Below, piece by piece: positions 8,611 to 17,622 of a stretch of 64,000 nucleotides of DNA. The position numbers and the translations under genes were made by a program. Each line of letters starts with the position of its first letter. The stretch's first letter is position 1. The DNA comes from Nocardioides iriomotensis (GTDB lineage Bacteria; Actinomycetota; Actinomycetes; Propionibacteriales; Nocardioidaceae). The notes below the pieces were generated by a model. That model did no database searches and was not told the origin of the DNA. It saw only the letters and a list, made by a program, of their open reading frames with translations. Location of the stretch: NCBI RefSeq assembly GCF_004168035.1, contig NZ_SDPU01000028.1, positions 124,001 through 188,000 of the forward strand, in the 5' to 3' direction.

Positions 8611-9303
8611 GTGCTCGGACGACTCTCCCGCCCTCTGGCCGTCACGGCCGCCGGGCTGGCCCTCGCCCTGTCCCTGTCCGCCTGTACGTCGGACGAGGGC
8701 GCCGGTCCGGCTGCCGCGGCGAGCGGTGACGGCTCACCCGGCATCCTCCAGCCCGGCGGCCCCGGCGAGGAGAACAGCACGATCGCGCCCGAGGACGCCG
8801 AGAAGGCGGTCGAGCCGAAGTTCAACGAGGCCGACGTGGCCTTCATGCAGATGATGGTGCCGCACCACGCGCAGGCCATCGTGATGGCCAGGCTCGCCAG
8901 GACGCACGCCGCCAGTGCGCAGGTCCGCGACCTCGCCGCCCGGATCCGCGCCGCCCAGGGGCCCGAGATCCTGATGATGGCCGCCTGGCTGAAGGAACGC
9001 GACATGGCCGTCCCCACGGCGGCCGAGGACCCGAGCGAGTGGGACCACAGCCAGCACGGCCACAACGGGATGATGGGCATGCTGACCGAGGCGCAGATGA
9101 AGGAGCTCACGAAGGCCCGTGGCACGGCGTTCGACCGGCTCTTCCTCGAGGGCATGATCCAGCACCACCAGGGCGCGATCGACATGGCCGACGACGTCGC
9201 CGTCGACGGCATCGACATCATGGTGAGCGAGGTCGCCTCCGACGTCGCGCTCACCCAGACGGCCGAGATCGGCCGGATGCACGAGATGCTCGACCGCGCC
9301 TGA
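8611..9303 (+). CDS. DUF305 lipoprotein with His/Met-rich linker
   Basis: 230 residues from GTG 8611, preceded by GGAGGAGA. The signal peptide ends in a lipobox (LSLSAC), so the protein is predicted to be lipid-anchored outside the membrane. Two DUF305 helical-hairpin repeats are visible, each with the family signature (MQMMVPHHAQAIVMA and MIQHHQGAIDMA), and the segment between them is rich in His and Met (HSQHGHNGMMGM). DUF305 is a ferritin-like four-helix family often found near copper-handling genes; metal binding is plausible but not shown. Convergent with the MEDS gene after 31 bases. Confidence 0.88.
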   Translation: MLGRLSRPLAVTAAGLALALSLSACTSDEGAGPAAAASGDGSPGILQPGGPGEENSTIAPEDAEKAVEPKFNEADVAFMQMMVPHHAQAIVMARLARTHAASAQVRDLAARIRAAQGPEILMMAAWLKERDMAVPTAAEDPSEWDHSQHGHNGMMGMLTEAQMKELTKARGTAFDRLFLEGMIQHHQGAIDMADDVAVDGIDIMVSEVASDVALTQTAEIGRMHEMLDRA

Positions 9304-9334
9304 CCCGGCCGCCGGACCCTGTCGATCGCAGGGC

Positions 9335-10243
9335 TCAGAGCCAGGTGTGCAGCCGCACCTGCGTGCCGTGCTCGCCCGAGCGCACCTGGACCAGGTCGCA
9401 GAGCTGGTTGGCGATCCAGACACCGCGACCGTGCTCCGAGGCGAGCTCGATCGAGCCGCGCCCGACCAGCAGGTCGTCGATGACCCCGGGGTCGCGCACG
9501 TCGACGACGAGCGACCCGGCGCCCCGCCAGACGGCCACGGACCCGCTGCCGCCGCCGTGCACCACGCTGTTGGCCGCGACCTCGTGGACCGCGAGCACCA
9601 GGTCGTCGGTGGTGTGGGGGTGCAGCCGGACCGCCTCCGCCTCCCGCCGTACGAGGCCCCGCACCAGGCCCAGCGTGGCGCCGTCGAAGGGGATCCCCGC
9701 CGTGCCCTCCGGGGCGCCGGGCAGCGGCCGGGTGAACATCAGCCGCGCGTGCTCGATCCCCGTCACCAGGTCGTCGACACCCGTGTGGACGCGGGCCGCC
9801 TCCTCGACGACCCCGGCCGGCAGGCCGCGGCGGTCGTAGGGGCAGAGCAGCCGCAGCGGCCGGGTCGGCTCGAACGCGAGGTTGAACAACGCCTCGTTGA
9901 GCAGCGTCTCGGAGAGCTCCGCGTCGCTCCGGCCGGGCCAGGCCGGCTCCGCGACCCCGTTGAGCGGAGCGTCCGCGTCGTGCTCCTGGAGCATCGTGCG
10001 CCAGGCCGGGATCAGGCAGGCGGGGTTGCGGCCGATGTCGGCCATGTCGATCCACTCGACGGCGCGGGCCCGGTCGCCCATCGCGTCGCGGACGAGCGTC
10101 AGCCGCCGCCCCGCGAGCGCGACCAGCGTCGGTTCACCGCGCTCGACGCCGCCTTCGACGAAGGGCAGCACAGCAGGGAGGAGACCCGCTCCTCCGTCGT
10201 AGAAGACCACGTCGTGGCGAAACGCTGCCCCAGCCACTCCCAC
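9335..10243 (-). CDS. MEDS-HATPase sensor / anti-sigma regulatory kinase
   Basis: 302 residues. The N-terminal MEDS (DcmR sensory) domain runs from about 8 to 160 (HDVVFYDGGAGLLPAVLPFV, CPYDRRGLP). The C-terminal HATPase_c_2 domain runs from about 180 to 300, with N box AVHEVAANSVVHGG, G1 RDPGVIDD and G2 GRGVWIANQL. This fusion is common in actinobacterial sigma-B-like partner-switching networks, where the ATPase phosphorylates or sequesters partners. Cytoplasmic. It lies next to a SpoIIE-type phosphatase two genes away, a possible antagonist. Confidence 0.85.
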   Translation of the reverse strand: MGVAGAAFRHDVVFYDGGAGLLPAVLPFVEGGVERGEPTLVALAGRRLTLVRDAMGDRARAVEWIDMADIGRNPACLIPAWRTMLQEHDADAPLNGVAEPAWPGRSDAELSETLLNEALFNLAFEPTRPLRLLCPYDRRGLPAGVVEEAARVHTGVDDLVTGIEHARLMFTRPLPGAPEGTAGIPFDGATLGLVRGLVRREAEAVRLHPHTTDDLVLAVHEVAANSVVHGGGSGSVAVWRGAGSLVVDVRDPGVIDDLLVGRGSIELASEHGRGVWIANQLCDLVQVRSGEHGTQVRLHTWL

Positions 10244-10393
10244 CCCCCGGCGTCAATGACCCGTCCACTCTGCGCGCGGACCGCCGCGAGCGACACCCCC
10301 GGTCCGGACCAGTTTCCGCCCGGTCCGCCACCCGAACGCGCGCCACAGCCCCGTCTCACGAACCTCTCAGAGTCGCCGCCTACGTTCGCCCGC

Positions 10394-11368
10394 ATGAGGA
10401 ACGCCGCCGAAGCTCGCAGCGCCGCCGTCGTCGTCAACACCGGGGCGCGGCGAGGAGCGCGCGCGTACGACGAGGCGATGACGCAGCTCGATGCCGAGGG
10501 CGTGCCGGTGCTCTCCGCCCACACGGTCGAGTCCGGCGGTCAGCTCGCCGAGGTCCTCGACCGGGTGGTGGCCGACGGTCCGGACCTGCTCGTGGTCGGC
10601 GGCGGGGACGGCACCGTGGCTTGTGCCGCCGCGCGGGTCGCCGGCACCTCGATGACGCTGGGCGTGCTGCCCCTCGGCACCGCCAACGACTTCGCCCGCA
10701 CCCTCGGCCTGCCGCCGGACGTGGCTTCGGCGTGCTCGACGCTCGCGAGCGGGTCGGTCGTGGACGTCGACCTCGGTCGCCTCGACGGCCGCGCCTACCT
10801 CAACGTCGCGTCGGCCGGGCTCTCCGTCGGCGTGACCGAGGCGCTCAGCCCGCGCCTCAAGCGCCGGCTCGGCCCGGTCGCCTACCCGGTCGCCACGCTC
10901 CGGGCCTACCGGCGGCACGCCCCGTTCGCCGCCCGGTTGACCTTCCCCGAGGGCGACCACGAGGCGCTCGAGCTCGACGACCTGCTCCAGGTGGCGGTCG
11001 GCAACGGGCGCCACTACGGCGGCGGCAACGCGGTCTCACCCACCGCGGGCATCGACGACCACCTGCTCGACGTGTCCGTCATCGTGCGCGGGAGGCTGCG
11101 CGAGCACGTCAGCATCGCCCGGCTGCTCAAGGACGGCTCGTTCGTCGATCACGACCGCGTCGTGCACCTCACCACGCGCGCCGTACGCCTGGAGACCGAC
11201 CGGCCGATGCCGGTGAACCTGGACGGCGAGGTGGCCGGCAGCACCCCGGGCACCTTCACCGTCGACCGCAACGCGCTGCACGTGGTCGTCCCGGCAGGCA
11301 GCACGGCCGCCGTGCTGGACGGAACCCGGGCGTCCGTCCTCGAGGATCGCGGAAGCGGGCTGCCCTGA
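10394..11368 (+). CDS. diacylglycerol kinase-family lipid kinase (YegS/DgkB-like)
   Basis: 324 residues from ATG 10394. The nucleotide-binding GGGDGTVACAA (about residue 68) and LPLGTANDFAR (about 95) motifs of the DAGK catalytic domain are present, followed by the second domain (LQVAVGNGRHYGGG, PVNLDGE). It phosphorylates a lipid hydroxyl, probably diacylglycerol or a related lipid, at the membrane face. A paralogue lies at 51289-52188. It is 77 bases upstream of the PAS-SpoIIE gene on the same strand. Confidence 0.88.
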   Translation: MRNAAEARSAAVVVNTGARRGARAYDEAMTQLDAEGVPVLSAHTVESGGQLAEVLDRVVADGPDLLVVGGGDGTVACAAARVAGTSMTLGVLPLGTANDFARTLGLPPDVASACSTLASGSVVDVDLGRLDGRAYLNVASAGLSVGVTEALSPRLKRRLGPVAYPVATLRAYRRHAPFAARLTFPEGDHEALELDDLLQVAVGNGRHYGGGNAVSPTAGIDDHLLDVSVIVRGRLREHVSIARLLKDGSFVDHDRVVHLTTRAVRLETDRPMPVNLDGEVAGSTPGTFTVDRNALHVVVPAGSTAAVLDGTRASVLEDRGSGLP

Positions 11369-11445
11369 TTCCCTTCCCCATCCCGCCGGAAGGACGACAA
11401 TGGGCGCGTCCGGCGGGACGGACGGGGGAGGGAGGGGTCGCGGTC

Positions 11446-13215
11446 GTGCAGCGCTACATCGACGAGCTCAGCCTCCTGCACGCCATCCGGCTCTGCGTGG
11501 TGGCGACCGACGCCGAGGGTGTGGTCACCTTCGCCAACGAGGCCGGCGCCGAGGCCTTCGCGGCGACCCGGGACGAGCTGGTCGGCCGGCGCCTGACCGA
11601 GCTCATCGAGCCCGCGGACGCCGAGGAGCCGATGATGAAGGTGCTGGCCGGCGAGACCTGGCGCGGGGACGCGCACGCCCGGCGGCTCGACGGCGCGACC
11701 TGGCTGGCCGGACTGGCCGCAACTCCGGTCCGTGACGAGAACGGCGTGGTCGTCGGCATGGTCGTGGTCGCCGACGACATGACGGCCGCCCGCGAGGACG
11801 AGGCGCTCCGCGCGGCCGCCGCCGAGCGGCTCCGCCTCGCGCACCGCGCGGCCCGGCTGGGCGCGTGGCAGTGGCGGATGTCCGACGGGGCGGTGCTCTG
11901 GGACCGGCGGCTGGAGGAGATCTTCGGGCTGCCGCCGGGCGGGTACGACGGCACCTTCGAGACCTGGGCGAACATGCTGCACCCGGAGGACTCGCCGGAG
12001 ATGCTGGCCATCGTCGACGAGGCGCTCTCCACGCTGTCGCCGTACGTCCTGCGCTCGCGGATCGTGCACCCCGACGGCAGCGTGCACGCGATCGAGGCGT
12101 TCGGGGAGGTCACCAAGGACGAGCACGGCGACGCCTCCGGCACCATCGGCGTGGTCCGCGACGTCACCCACGAGAAGGAGACCGCGCGCGACCTCGAGCG
12201 CGCCTACGCGCAGCAGCGGCTGGCCAGCGCCCGCAGCGAGCTGCTCCGCCAGCTGATGTCGGAGCTGACCCTGGCCGAGACGGCTGCCGAGATCTCCGCT
12301 GCCCTGGAGCCGCACCTCGTCGCGATCGAGGCGCTCATGGGTGGCCGGGCCCGGCTCCGGGTGCCCGACGACCTGACCCTGCTCGCCGACGGCGGCACGG
12401 CGTTCCTGCGCGGCACGCGCGAGCTGCCGTCCTCGGACCTGATCCTGCTCGACGACCTGGCCGCCCAGGTGTCGCTCGCCGCGGTCCGCGCGCACCACCA
12501 GCAGCGCACCACCGAGATCGCCGACCAGCTGCAGAGCAGCCTGGCCGCGAGCCCGCTGCCCGAGGTCCCGGGTGTGCAGATCGCCGCCAGCTACGCCCCC
12601 GGCGGTGACGAGCTCGAGCACGTCGGCGGCGACTGGTACGACGTGATCGAGACCGAGAGCGGCGAGATCGCCCTCGTCGTCGGCGACGTGATGGGCCGGG
12701 GCGTGCACGCGGCCACCACGATGATCCGGGTGCGCGCCGGCATCCGCGGCCTGGTCACGGTCGACCCGGAGCCGGGCGTGGTGATGACCCGGGCGGACCA
12801 GCTGGTCAGCCGCGACGCCGGCGACCAGTTCGTGACAGCGGTGACCCTGCTGCTCGACGCGGCCGGGCACCGGCTGCGGCTCTGCAACGCCGGGCACGTG
12901 CCCGCGGTCGTCGCGGACGCCGACGGCTTCGTCCAGGTCGTCGGCGGCGGCACCGGCGTGCCCCTCGGCCTGCTCGACGACGTCGACCGCGAGGTGCTCG
13001 ACGTCCCCCTCGAGCCCGGCGCCACCGTCGTCCTCGTCACCGACGGCGTCATCGAGGCCCGCGACCACGACGTCGACGTCGGCGTCGCCGCCCTCGTCGC
13101 CCAGGTCGGCGCCAGCGTGCGCAAGCCGGTCGACGAGCTCGCGGCGGACGTCGCCGCCCTCGCGGACCGGTCCCTGCTCGACGACGTGACGGTGCTGGTC
13201 GCACGCCTCGCCTGA
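11446..13215 (+). CDS. PAS-PAS-SpoIIE (PP2C-type) serine phosphatase
   Basis: 589 residues. GTG 11446 follows a strong purine-rich stretch (GGGGGAGGGAGGGG). PAS domains span about 5-115 and 125-245 (the second with a PAC motif ending GTIGVVRDVTHEKE), then a degenerate GAF-like linker, then the SpoIIE phosphatase domain (about 370-589) with GGDWYDV, LVVGDVMGRG, CNAGHVPAVV, LVTDGVIEAR and DDVTVLVARL, so the metal-binding aspartates are kept. Such proteins dephosphorylate anti-sigma factor antagonists. Soluble; the PAS ligand is unknown. Confidence 0.9.
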   Translation: MQRYIDELSLLHAIRLCVVATDAEGVVTFANEAGAEAFAATRDELVGRRLTELIEPADAEEPMMKVLAGETWRGDAHARRLDGATWLAGLAATPVRDENGVVVGMVVVADDMTAAREDEALRAAAAERLRLAHRAARLGAWQWRMSDGAVLWDRRLEEIFGLPPGGYDGTFETWANMLHPEDSPEMLAIVDEALSTLSPYVLRSRIVHPDGSVHAIEAFGEVTKDEHGDASGTIGVVRDVTHEKETARDLERAYAQQRLASARSELLRQLMSELTLAETAAEISAALEPHLVAIEALMGGRARLRVPDDLTLLADGGTAFLRGTRELPSSDLILLDDLAAQVSLAAVRAHHQQRTTEIADQLQSSLAASPLPEVPGVQIAASYAPGGDELEHVGGDWYDVIETESGEIALVVGDVMGRGVHAATTMIRVRAGIRGLVTVDPEPGVVMTRADQLVSRDAGDQFVTAVTLLLDAAGHRLRLCNAGHVPAVVADADGFVQVVGGGTGVPLGLLDDVDREVLDVPLEPGATVVLVTDGVIEARDHDVDVGVAALVAQVGASVRKPVDELAADVAALADRSLLDDVTVLVARLA

Positions 13216-13303
13216 CGCTGCCTCTTCCCAGGCGACGCGGGGGTCGCTAGGTTCCTTGCCGTCGACCTGCCGGGGGGACCGTGCAGTCGAAGGAGACATT
13301 CTC

Positions 13304-14548
13304 GTGGCTCTGCTCCACCCCGCCCGGCGTCGACGATCCCGCTTCGCCGTCGGCCTCGCCCTGCTCACCGCCCTGCTGTCCAGCGGGCTCGTCGTGCTCA
13401 CCGCGCCCGCCGCCTCCGCGGACGGCCCGGGTGTCGGCACGCCCTGGGTCGTCACGCTCGGCGACTCCTACATCTCCGGCGAGGCCGGCCGCTGGGCCGG
13501 GTCATCCAACGCGTCCAGCAGCCGGGCCGACGCGCTCGGTCCCACCGCCTACTACGACAACGCCTCCGGCACCGCCGAGCAGATCGACCGGTGCCACCGC
13601 AGCAAGGCGTCGGAGGCGTACGTCGGTGGTGGCGTCAACGGCCTCAACCTCGCGTGCAGCGGCGCCCGGACCTCGACGTACACGGACTCCAACGGGCGCT
13701 TCAAACCCGGCCTGGACTTCTACAACAGCGGCGGCCAGCAGGGTCAGGCGCTGATGCTGCAGAACTTCGCGGCCTCCCACAACGTGAGGATGGTCGTGGT
13801 CTCGATCGGCGGCAACGACTTCAACTTCGCCTCGATCGTCCAGCAGTGCGTGACGGACTTCCTCGCGTCGCCGACGTGGTGGAAGGACTACTGCAAGGAC
13901 GACAGCTCGGTGACGCAGAACTTCACCGCCGCGAACGTCGCCGCCGTCCGCGCCCGGGTCGCCACGGCGTACGCCAACGTGCGGCAGGCGATGCGCAACG
14001 CCGGGTACGCCGACACGCAGTGGACGCTGCTGGTGCAGAACTACCCGTCGCCGATCCCCAACGGCAGCGGCTTCCGCTACTCCGAGAGCGGCTACACCCG
14101 GCAGAGCACCGGCGGCTGCGGCTTCTGGAACGCCGACGCCGACTGGGCCAACGGCAGCGCGCTGCCGACGATCAACGCGGCCGTCACCGGTGCCGCAGCC
14201 GATGCCGGGATCACCAACCGGAAGACGCTCGACCTCGCGTCGGCGTTCAACGGGCGGCGGCTGTGCGAGAGCACCGTCGGGCTCTACGAGGAGCGCGGTA
14301 TCGCCGACTGGCGCAGCGCCGGCGCGGTCGACCAGACGGAGTGGGTCAACCAGATCCGCACGGTGTCGACGTGCTGCTCGAACAGCCCGTACTACGTCCA
14401 GGAGAGCCTGCACCCCAACTACTGGGCACAGCTCGCGACCCGCTCGTGCGTGCGGCAGGCCTACAACGGCGGCGTGCCACGTGGCGGCGCCTGCCGGATC
14501 GCGGGGTCCGGCCTGGTCAACGGCGAGCCACGGATGAGCCTGTCCTGA
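13304..14548 (+). CDS. secreted SGNH/GDSL-family esterase/lipase
   Basis: 414 residues from GTG 13304, with AAGGAG at 13290-13295. A signal peptide (RRRRSRFAVGLALLTALLSSGLVV ending TAPAASA) precedes the catalytic block GDSYISGE (Ser55). VSIGGNDFNF supplies the oxyanion Gly and Asn, and the C-terminal SLHPNYW gives the catalytic His. About ten cysteines, two of them adjacent (STCCSNS), suggest disulfide bonds. It should cleave acyl esters or related bonds extracellularly; lipid against glycan ester cannot be decided. Confidence 0.87.
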   Translation: MALLHPARRRRSRFAVGLALLTALLSSGLVVLTAPAASADGPGVGTPWVVTLGDSYISGEAGRWAGSSNASSSRADALGPTAYYDNASGTAEQIDRCHRSKASEAYVGGGVNGLNLACSGARTSTYTDSNGRFKPGLDFYNSGGQQGQALMLQNFAASHNVRMVVVSIGGNDFNFASIVQQCVTDFLASPTWWKDYCKDDSSVTQNFTAANVAAVRARVATAYANVRQAMRNAGYADTQWTLLVQNYPSPIPNGSGFRYSESGYTRQSTGGCGFWNADADWANGSALPTINAAVTGAAADAGITNRKTLDLASAFNGRRLCESTVGLYEERGIADWRSAGAVDQTEWVNQIRTVSTCCSNSPYYVQESLHPNYWAQLATRSCVRQAYNGGVPRGGACRIAGSGLVNGEPRMSLS

Positions 14549-14607
14549 GCTGAGTACGTCTACTCAGCGGGTTGAGTGCGGGATCGGTGCACGCACCGGT
14601 CCCGCAC
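14549..14607. terminator. two consecutive hairpins after the SGNH hydrolase
   Basis: 14549-14568 is a perfect 8-bp stem with a 4-base loop (GCTGAGTA-CGTC-TACTCAGC) that starts one base after the SGNH stop. 14576-14607 is a 14-bp stem with one G-U pair and a 4-base loop. Together they fill most of the 75 bases before the next gene and probably end transcription of the SGNH gene; no U-tract. Confidence 0.5.
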
Positions 14608-14623
14608 GTGGCCTACTGAGGCC

Positions 14624-17023
14624 ATGCCCTCGCCGACCAGGTACGCCGACCCCGAGCGCTGCCCCGACTGCCGCCGGCCGATCACGCCGCGTTCCGTCCG
14701 CTGCGACACCTGCGGACTTCCCCTGCTCGGGCCGGTGGCCGCGCGGCTGTTCCAGACGCTCGCGACCGCCGACGACCTGCTCGTCGAGCTGCGCGCCTCG
14801 GCCATGCCGGCTCCGGCCGTGGCGGCGCCCGCCCCCGTTCTCGCGCCCACCACCGCCCGGACGTCCCGGGTCCGGGCGACCTCCGTGCCGCAGGTCCTGC
14901 TCGCCCTGGGCGCGCTGTGCGTGCTGGTCGCCGCCGTCGTGTTCCTCGCCGTCGCCTGGTCGGTCATGGGCGTGGGCGGTCGCACCGTCACCCTGCTCGT
15001 GCTGACGGCGCTGACCGGTGGGCTCGGCTGGTGGCTCGGCCGGCGCGGGCTGCGCGCGGGCGCGGAGTCGCTGGTCGTCGTCTCGCTCGGCCTGCTCGCG
15101 CTCGACGTGTTCGGCGCCGAGAACGCCGGCTGGTTCGGCGATCTCGACGTCGAGGTGTTCCTCGTCGTGCTGGGTGGCGCGCTGGCGCTGGCGGGCACCG
15201 CCCTCACTCTCGCCGTACGACGGACGGAGGTGGGCGACCTGGTCGGCGCCCAGGTCGTCACCGGGCTGGGTGTCGCGCTCTCGGCGTTCGGCCTGTCCGA
15301 CGTCGACCAGGGCGCCAGTGACGCCGACCTGCTGGTCACGGTCGTGCTCGTGCTGCTGGCCGCCGAGGGGCTGCGCCGGCTGCTTCTCCCCGTTGCCGCC
15401 GTGGTCTCGTTCGTCGTCGCGGGCCTGTCCTGGCTCGTGCTGCTGGCGGTCGGGACCGCGCGGGTCGTCGAGCACGCGACGTTCCGCGAGCTGTGGCTGG
15501 GCCAGCACGTGTGGCCGGCGCTCGCCGCGGCGGCGCTGGCGGTGGGAGTCGCGCTGGTGCGCCGGCTCCCGGAGACGGCGCGGGTGGCCGGCGTCGCCGT
15601 CGGCGCAGCGGTCACGGTCGGCGTCGTGGTCGCGCCGGCCGTGCTCGGCGAGGGTCCGACGGTGGCGACGATGACCGCGCTGGCGGTGCTGGTGCCGGCC
15701 GGTCTGGTCGCGTGGCTCGTGCCGCGGCCGTGGGGCCTTGCTGCCGTGGTCACGCAGGCGTGCGCCGCGGCCGGCGTCGCGCTGACCGGCGCGTGGCTCG
15801 CATCGGAGGGACTGCTCCGGCTCCGCGACGTCGTGGACGGCGTGCCGGTCGCCGCCCTCACCGCGCCCGCACCCGCCGCCTGGCTGCTGCCGTTGTGCGC
15901 CGCCGCGCTCGTCGGCACCGTCGCCTCGCTCCACCGGCCGGCGGCCGAGCCGCGGGGCTGCGCCGGCGTGATGGCGGCCGCCGTCGTCCTGACCGCTGCG
16001 CTGTACGCCCCGTCTGCCTGGCTGCTGGTCGCGCTCGCCCTGACCGCGGGCCTGGGCTTCCTGGCCTGGTGGTTCCTCGGCCGCTCCCTCGTCGAGCTCG
16101 GCCTCGCGGCCGGGTTCCTGCTCGCCGGGCTCGCGCTCGCCGAGCCGTCCGAGGTCACGCTCGTCGTCGCCCTCGCGCTCGTGCTGCTCGCGGCGCTCGC
16201 GGTGCACCTCGACGACCGGAGCCTCGTCGGGGACGTCGCGGGCGCGGCCGTCGCCGTCACGCTGGCGGCGCTCACCTTTGCGGTCGGTGCCCTCGCCGAC
16301 GCTCCGGACACGTGGGTCGCGCTCGTCGCGCTCCTGCTCCTGGCCGCTGTCGGCGCGACCGGACGCCCGGGCCTCGAGGTCGGAGCCGCCGCGGCCGCGG
16401 CGCCCGCCGCCTTCGCCGGGCTCGCCGTCGCGAGCTCCGAGCAGCTGTCGACGTGGGCCGCGGTCTACCTGACCGTCGCCGGCGCCGCCGTCACCGCCGT
16501 GGCGATCGCCCGACCGTCCCGGCGGCTCGCGGCCTGGCCGGGCGGGCTCCTGCTGGCTGCTGCCACGTGGGTCCGGCTGCTCGACCTCGGAGTGCGGGAA
16601 CCGGAGGCCTACACGCTGCCGAGCGCCCTCGCCCTCCTGGCCGTCGGCCTGTGGCACCTGCGCCGGCGGTCCGACGCCACGACCGTCGCGATGCTCGGCC
16701 CGGGGCTGACGCTGGCCCTGGCGCCGTCGCTGATCTGGTCGCTCGCGGACCCGTCCGGACCGCGGGTGCTGCTGCTCGGCCTGGCCGCCCTGGGACTCGT
16801 GCTCGTCGGAGCGCGGCTGCGCTGGACCGCCCCGGTCGTCTGGGGCGCGGTCACGGGCGCGCTGCTGGTCGTCCGGCTCGCCGCGCCGTACATCGGCGAC
16901 GCGGTGCCCCGCTGGGTGCTCATCGGCGCCGCCGGCGCGCTGCTGATCGCGACCGGCGTGACCTGGGAGCGCCGGCTGCACGAGGCCCGCCAGCTGCGCG
17001 CCTACGTGCGCGGGCTGCGGTAG
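14624..17023 (+). CDS. large polytopic membrane protein with N-terminal zinc ribbon
   Basis: 799 residues from ATG 14624. A CPDC...CDTC four-cysteine zinc ribbon lies in about residues 10-30, followed by a cytoplasmic linker and then, from about residue 95, an almost unbroken series of hydrophobic segments (more than 20 predicted spans) rich in Leu, Val and Ala. It ends with a short basic tail (LHEARQLRAYVRGLR). No transport motif or enzyme signature was recognised; similar uncharacterised proteins are common in actinobacteria. A long open frame antisense to it is a codon-bias shadow. Confidence 0.75.
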   Translation: MPSPTRYADPERCPDCRRPITPRSVRCDTCGLPLLGPVAARLFQTLATADDLLVELRASAMPAPAVAAPAPVLAPTTARTSRVRATSVPQVLLALGALCVLVAAVVFLAVAWSVMGVGGRTVTLLVLTALTGGLGWWLGRRGLRAGAESLVVVSLGLLALDVFGAENAGWFGDLDVEVFLVVLGGALALAGTALTLAVRRTEVGDLVGAQVVTGLGVALSAFGLSDVDQGASDADLLVTVVLVLLAAEGLRRLLLPVAAVVSFVVAGLSWLVLLAVGTARVVEHATFRELWLGQHVWPALAAAALAVGVALVRRLPETARVAGVAVGAAVTVGVVVAPAVLGEGPTVATMTALAVLVPAGLVAWLVPRPWGLAAVVTQACAAAGVALTGAWLASEGLLRLRDVVDGVPVAALTAPAPAAWLLPLCAAALVGTVASLHRPAAEPRGCAGVMAAAVVLTAALYAPSAWLLVALALTAGLGFLAWWFLGRSLVELGLAAGFLLAGLALAEPSEVTLVVALALVLLAALAVHLDDRSLVGDVAGAAVAVTLAALTFAVGALADAPDTWVALVALLLLAAVGATGRPGLEVGAAAAAAPAAFAGLAVASSEQLSTWAAVYLTVAGAAVTAVAIARPSRRLAAWPGGLLLAAATWVRLLDLGVREPEAYTLPSALALLAVGLWHLRRRSDATTVAMLGPGLTLALAPSLIWSLADPSGPRVLLLGLAALGLVLVGARLRWTAPVVWGAVTGALLVVRLAAPYIGDAVPRWVLIGAAGALLIATGVTWERRLHEARQLRAYVRGLR

Positions 17024-17046
17024 CCCACGGGCCCCTCAAAGACTGA

Positions 17047-17078
17047 TGCCCCAAGCATCCATGCAGATGCTTGGGGCA
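17047..17078. terminator. bidirectional terminator between the membrane protein and bldC
   Basis: Perfect 13-bp stem (17047-17059 with 17066-17078) around the 6-base loop CATGCA, located between two convergent genes. No long U-tract, as is usual in this GC range. Confidence 0.75.
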
Positions 17079-17125
17079 CGGCCTTCCCCGTCCTCACCCT
17101 CAGGCGAGGACCTCGTCGTCCCGCC

Positions 17126-17344
17126 TCAGGCCGAGTCGTCTCCTCGACGCTGCTCGGGAACCATCCCGGTGAGCAGCTCGCGCACTTCCGACTCGCGGTA
17201 GCGGCGGTGCCCGCCCAGGGTCCTGATGGAGCTGAGCTTCCCTGCCTTGGCCCAGCGGGTGACCGTCTTCGGGTCGACCCGGAACATGGCTGCCACCTCC
17301 GCAGGGGTGAGCAGGGGCTCGGACTCCGGTGGCCGCGTGTCCAT
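17126..17344 (-). CDS. bldC: BldC-family MerR-type developmental DNA-binding protein
   Basis: 72 residues from ATG 17344, which has GGGAGG five bases upstream; the longer frame from 17386 adds an unconserved tail. The block LLTPAEVAAMFRVDPKTVTR followed by WAKAGKLSSIRTLGGHRRYR is nearly the BldC consensus: a winged helix-turn-helix without an effector domain. Streptomyces BldC binds direct repeats cooperatively and controls the onset of differentiation; here a general regulatory role is inferred. It is divergent from vdh, as I recall for Streptomyces. Confidence 0.93.
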   Translation of the reverse strand: MDTRPPESEPLLTPAEVAAMFRVDPKTVTRWAKAGKLSSIRTLGGHRRYRESEVRELLTGMVPEQRRGDDSA

Positions 17345-17429
17345 GCGGGCCTCCCTCATGTTGACCTTCGACAGCCCCCCACGCACAAACGTACGGCCGC
17401 CGTCCCTCCAGTTCAGTGTTGCACTCAGC

Positions 17430-17458
17430 AGCCTAGATCCGGTGGAAATTTACGACAA
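17430..17458 (-). promoter_or_regulatory. putative sigma-A-type promoter of bldC
   Basis: Reading the reverse strand, TTGTCG (17458-17453) and TAGGCT (17435-17430) are separated by 17 bases, about 90 bases before the bldC start. Assigned by eye only. Confidence 0.45.
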
Positions 17459-17495
17459 TGGCCTATTTGAGCCACGTTCTACGTCGATTGCAGGA

Positions 17496-17526
17496 TGACA
17501 AACACGCCGTCACCAGGCTCTAGGCT
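17496..17526 (+). promoter_or_regulatory. putative promoter of the amino-acid dehydrogenase gene
   Basis: TGACAA (17496-17501) or GACAAA (17497-17502) with TAGGCT (17521-17526), spacing 19 or 18 bases, about 100 bases before the GTG start. The -10 hexamer is the same as that proposed for bldC on the other strand. Confidence 0.4.
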
Positions 17527-17622
17527 TGTCCCGACGGCCGCACCACCCCCGCGCACCCGTCGCCGCACCTGACCTCCAGCCCGCACCACCCCCGCGGGCC
17601 CGAAAACGGAAGGGTCACCACC

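Noticed and set aside
11149-13455. 768-codon reverse open frame antisense to the SpoIIE phosphatase
   Set aside because: His/Asp/Gly-rich shadow frame; the forward gene has all PAS and SpoIIE motifs.
14564-16981. 805-codon reverse-strand open frame antisense to the membrane protein
   Set aside because: Low-complexity Arg/Gly/Gln/Asp translation typical of the mirror frame of a GC-rich gene; the forward frame has clear membrane segments and a zinc ribbon.
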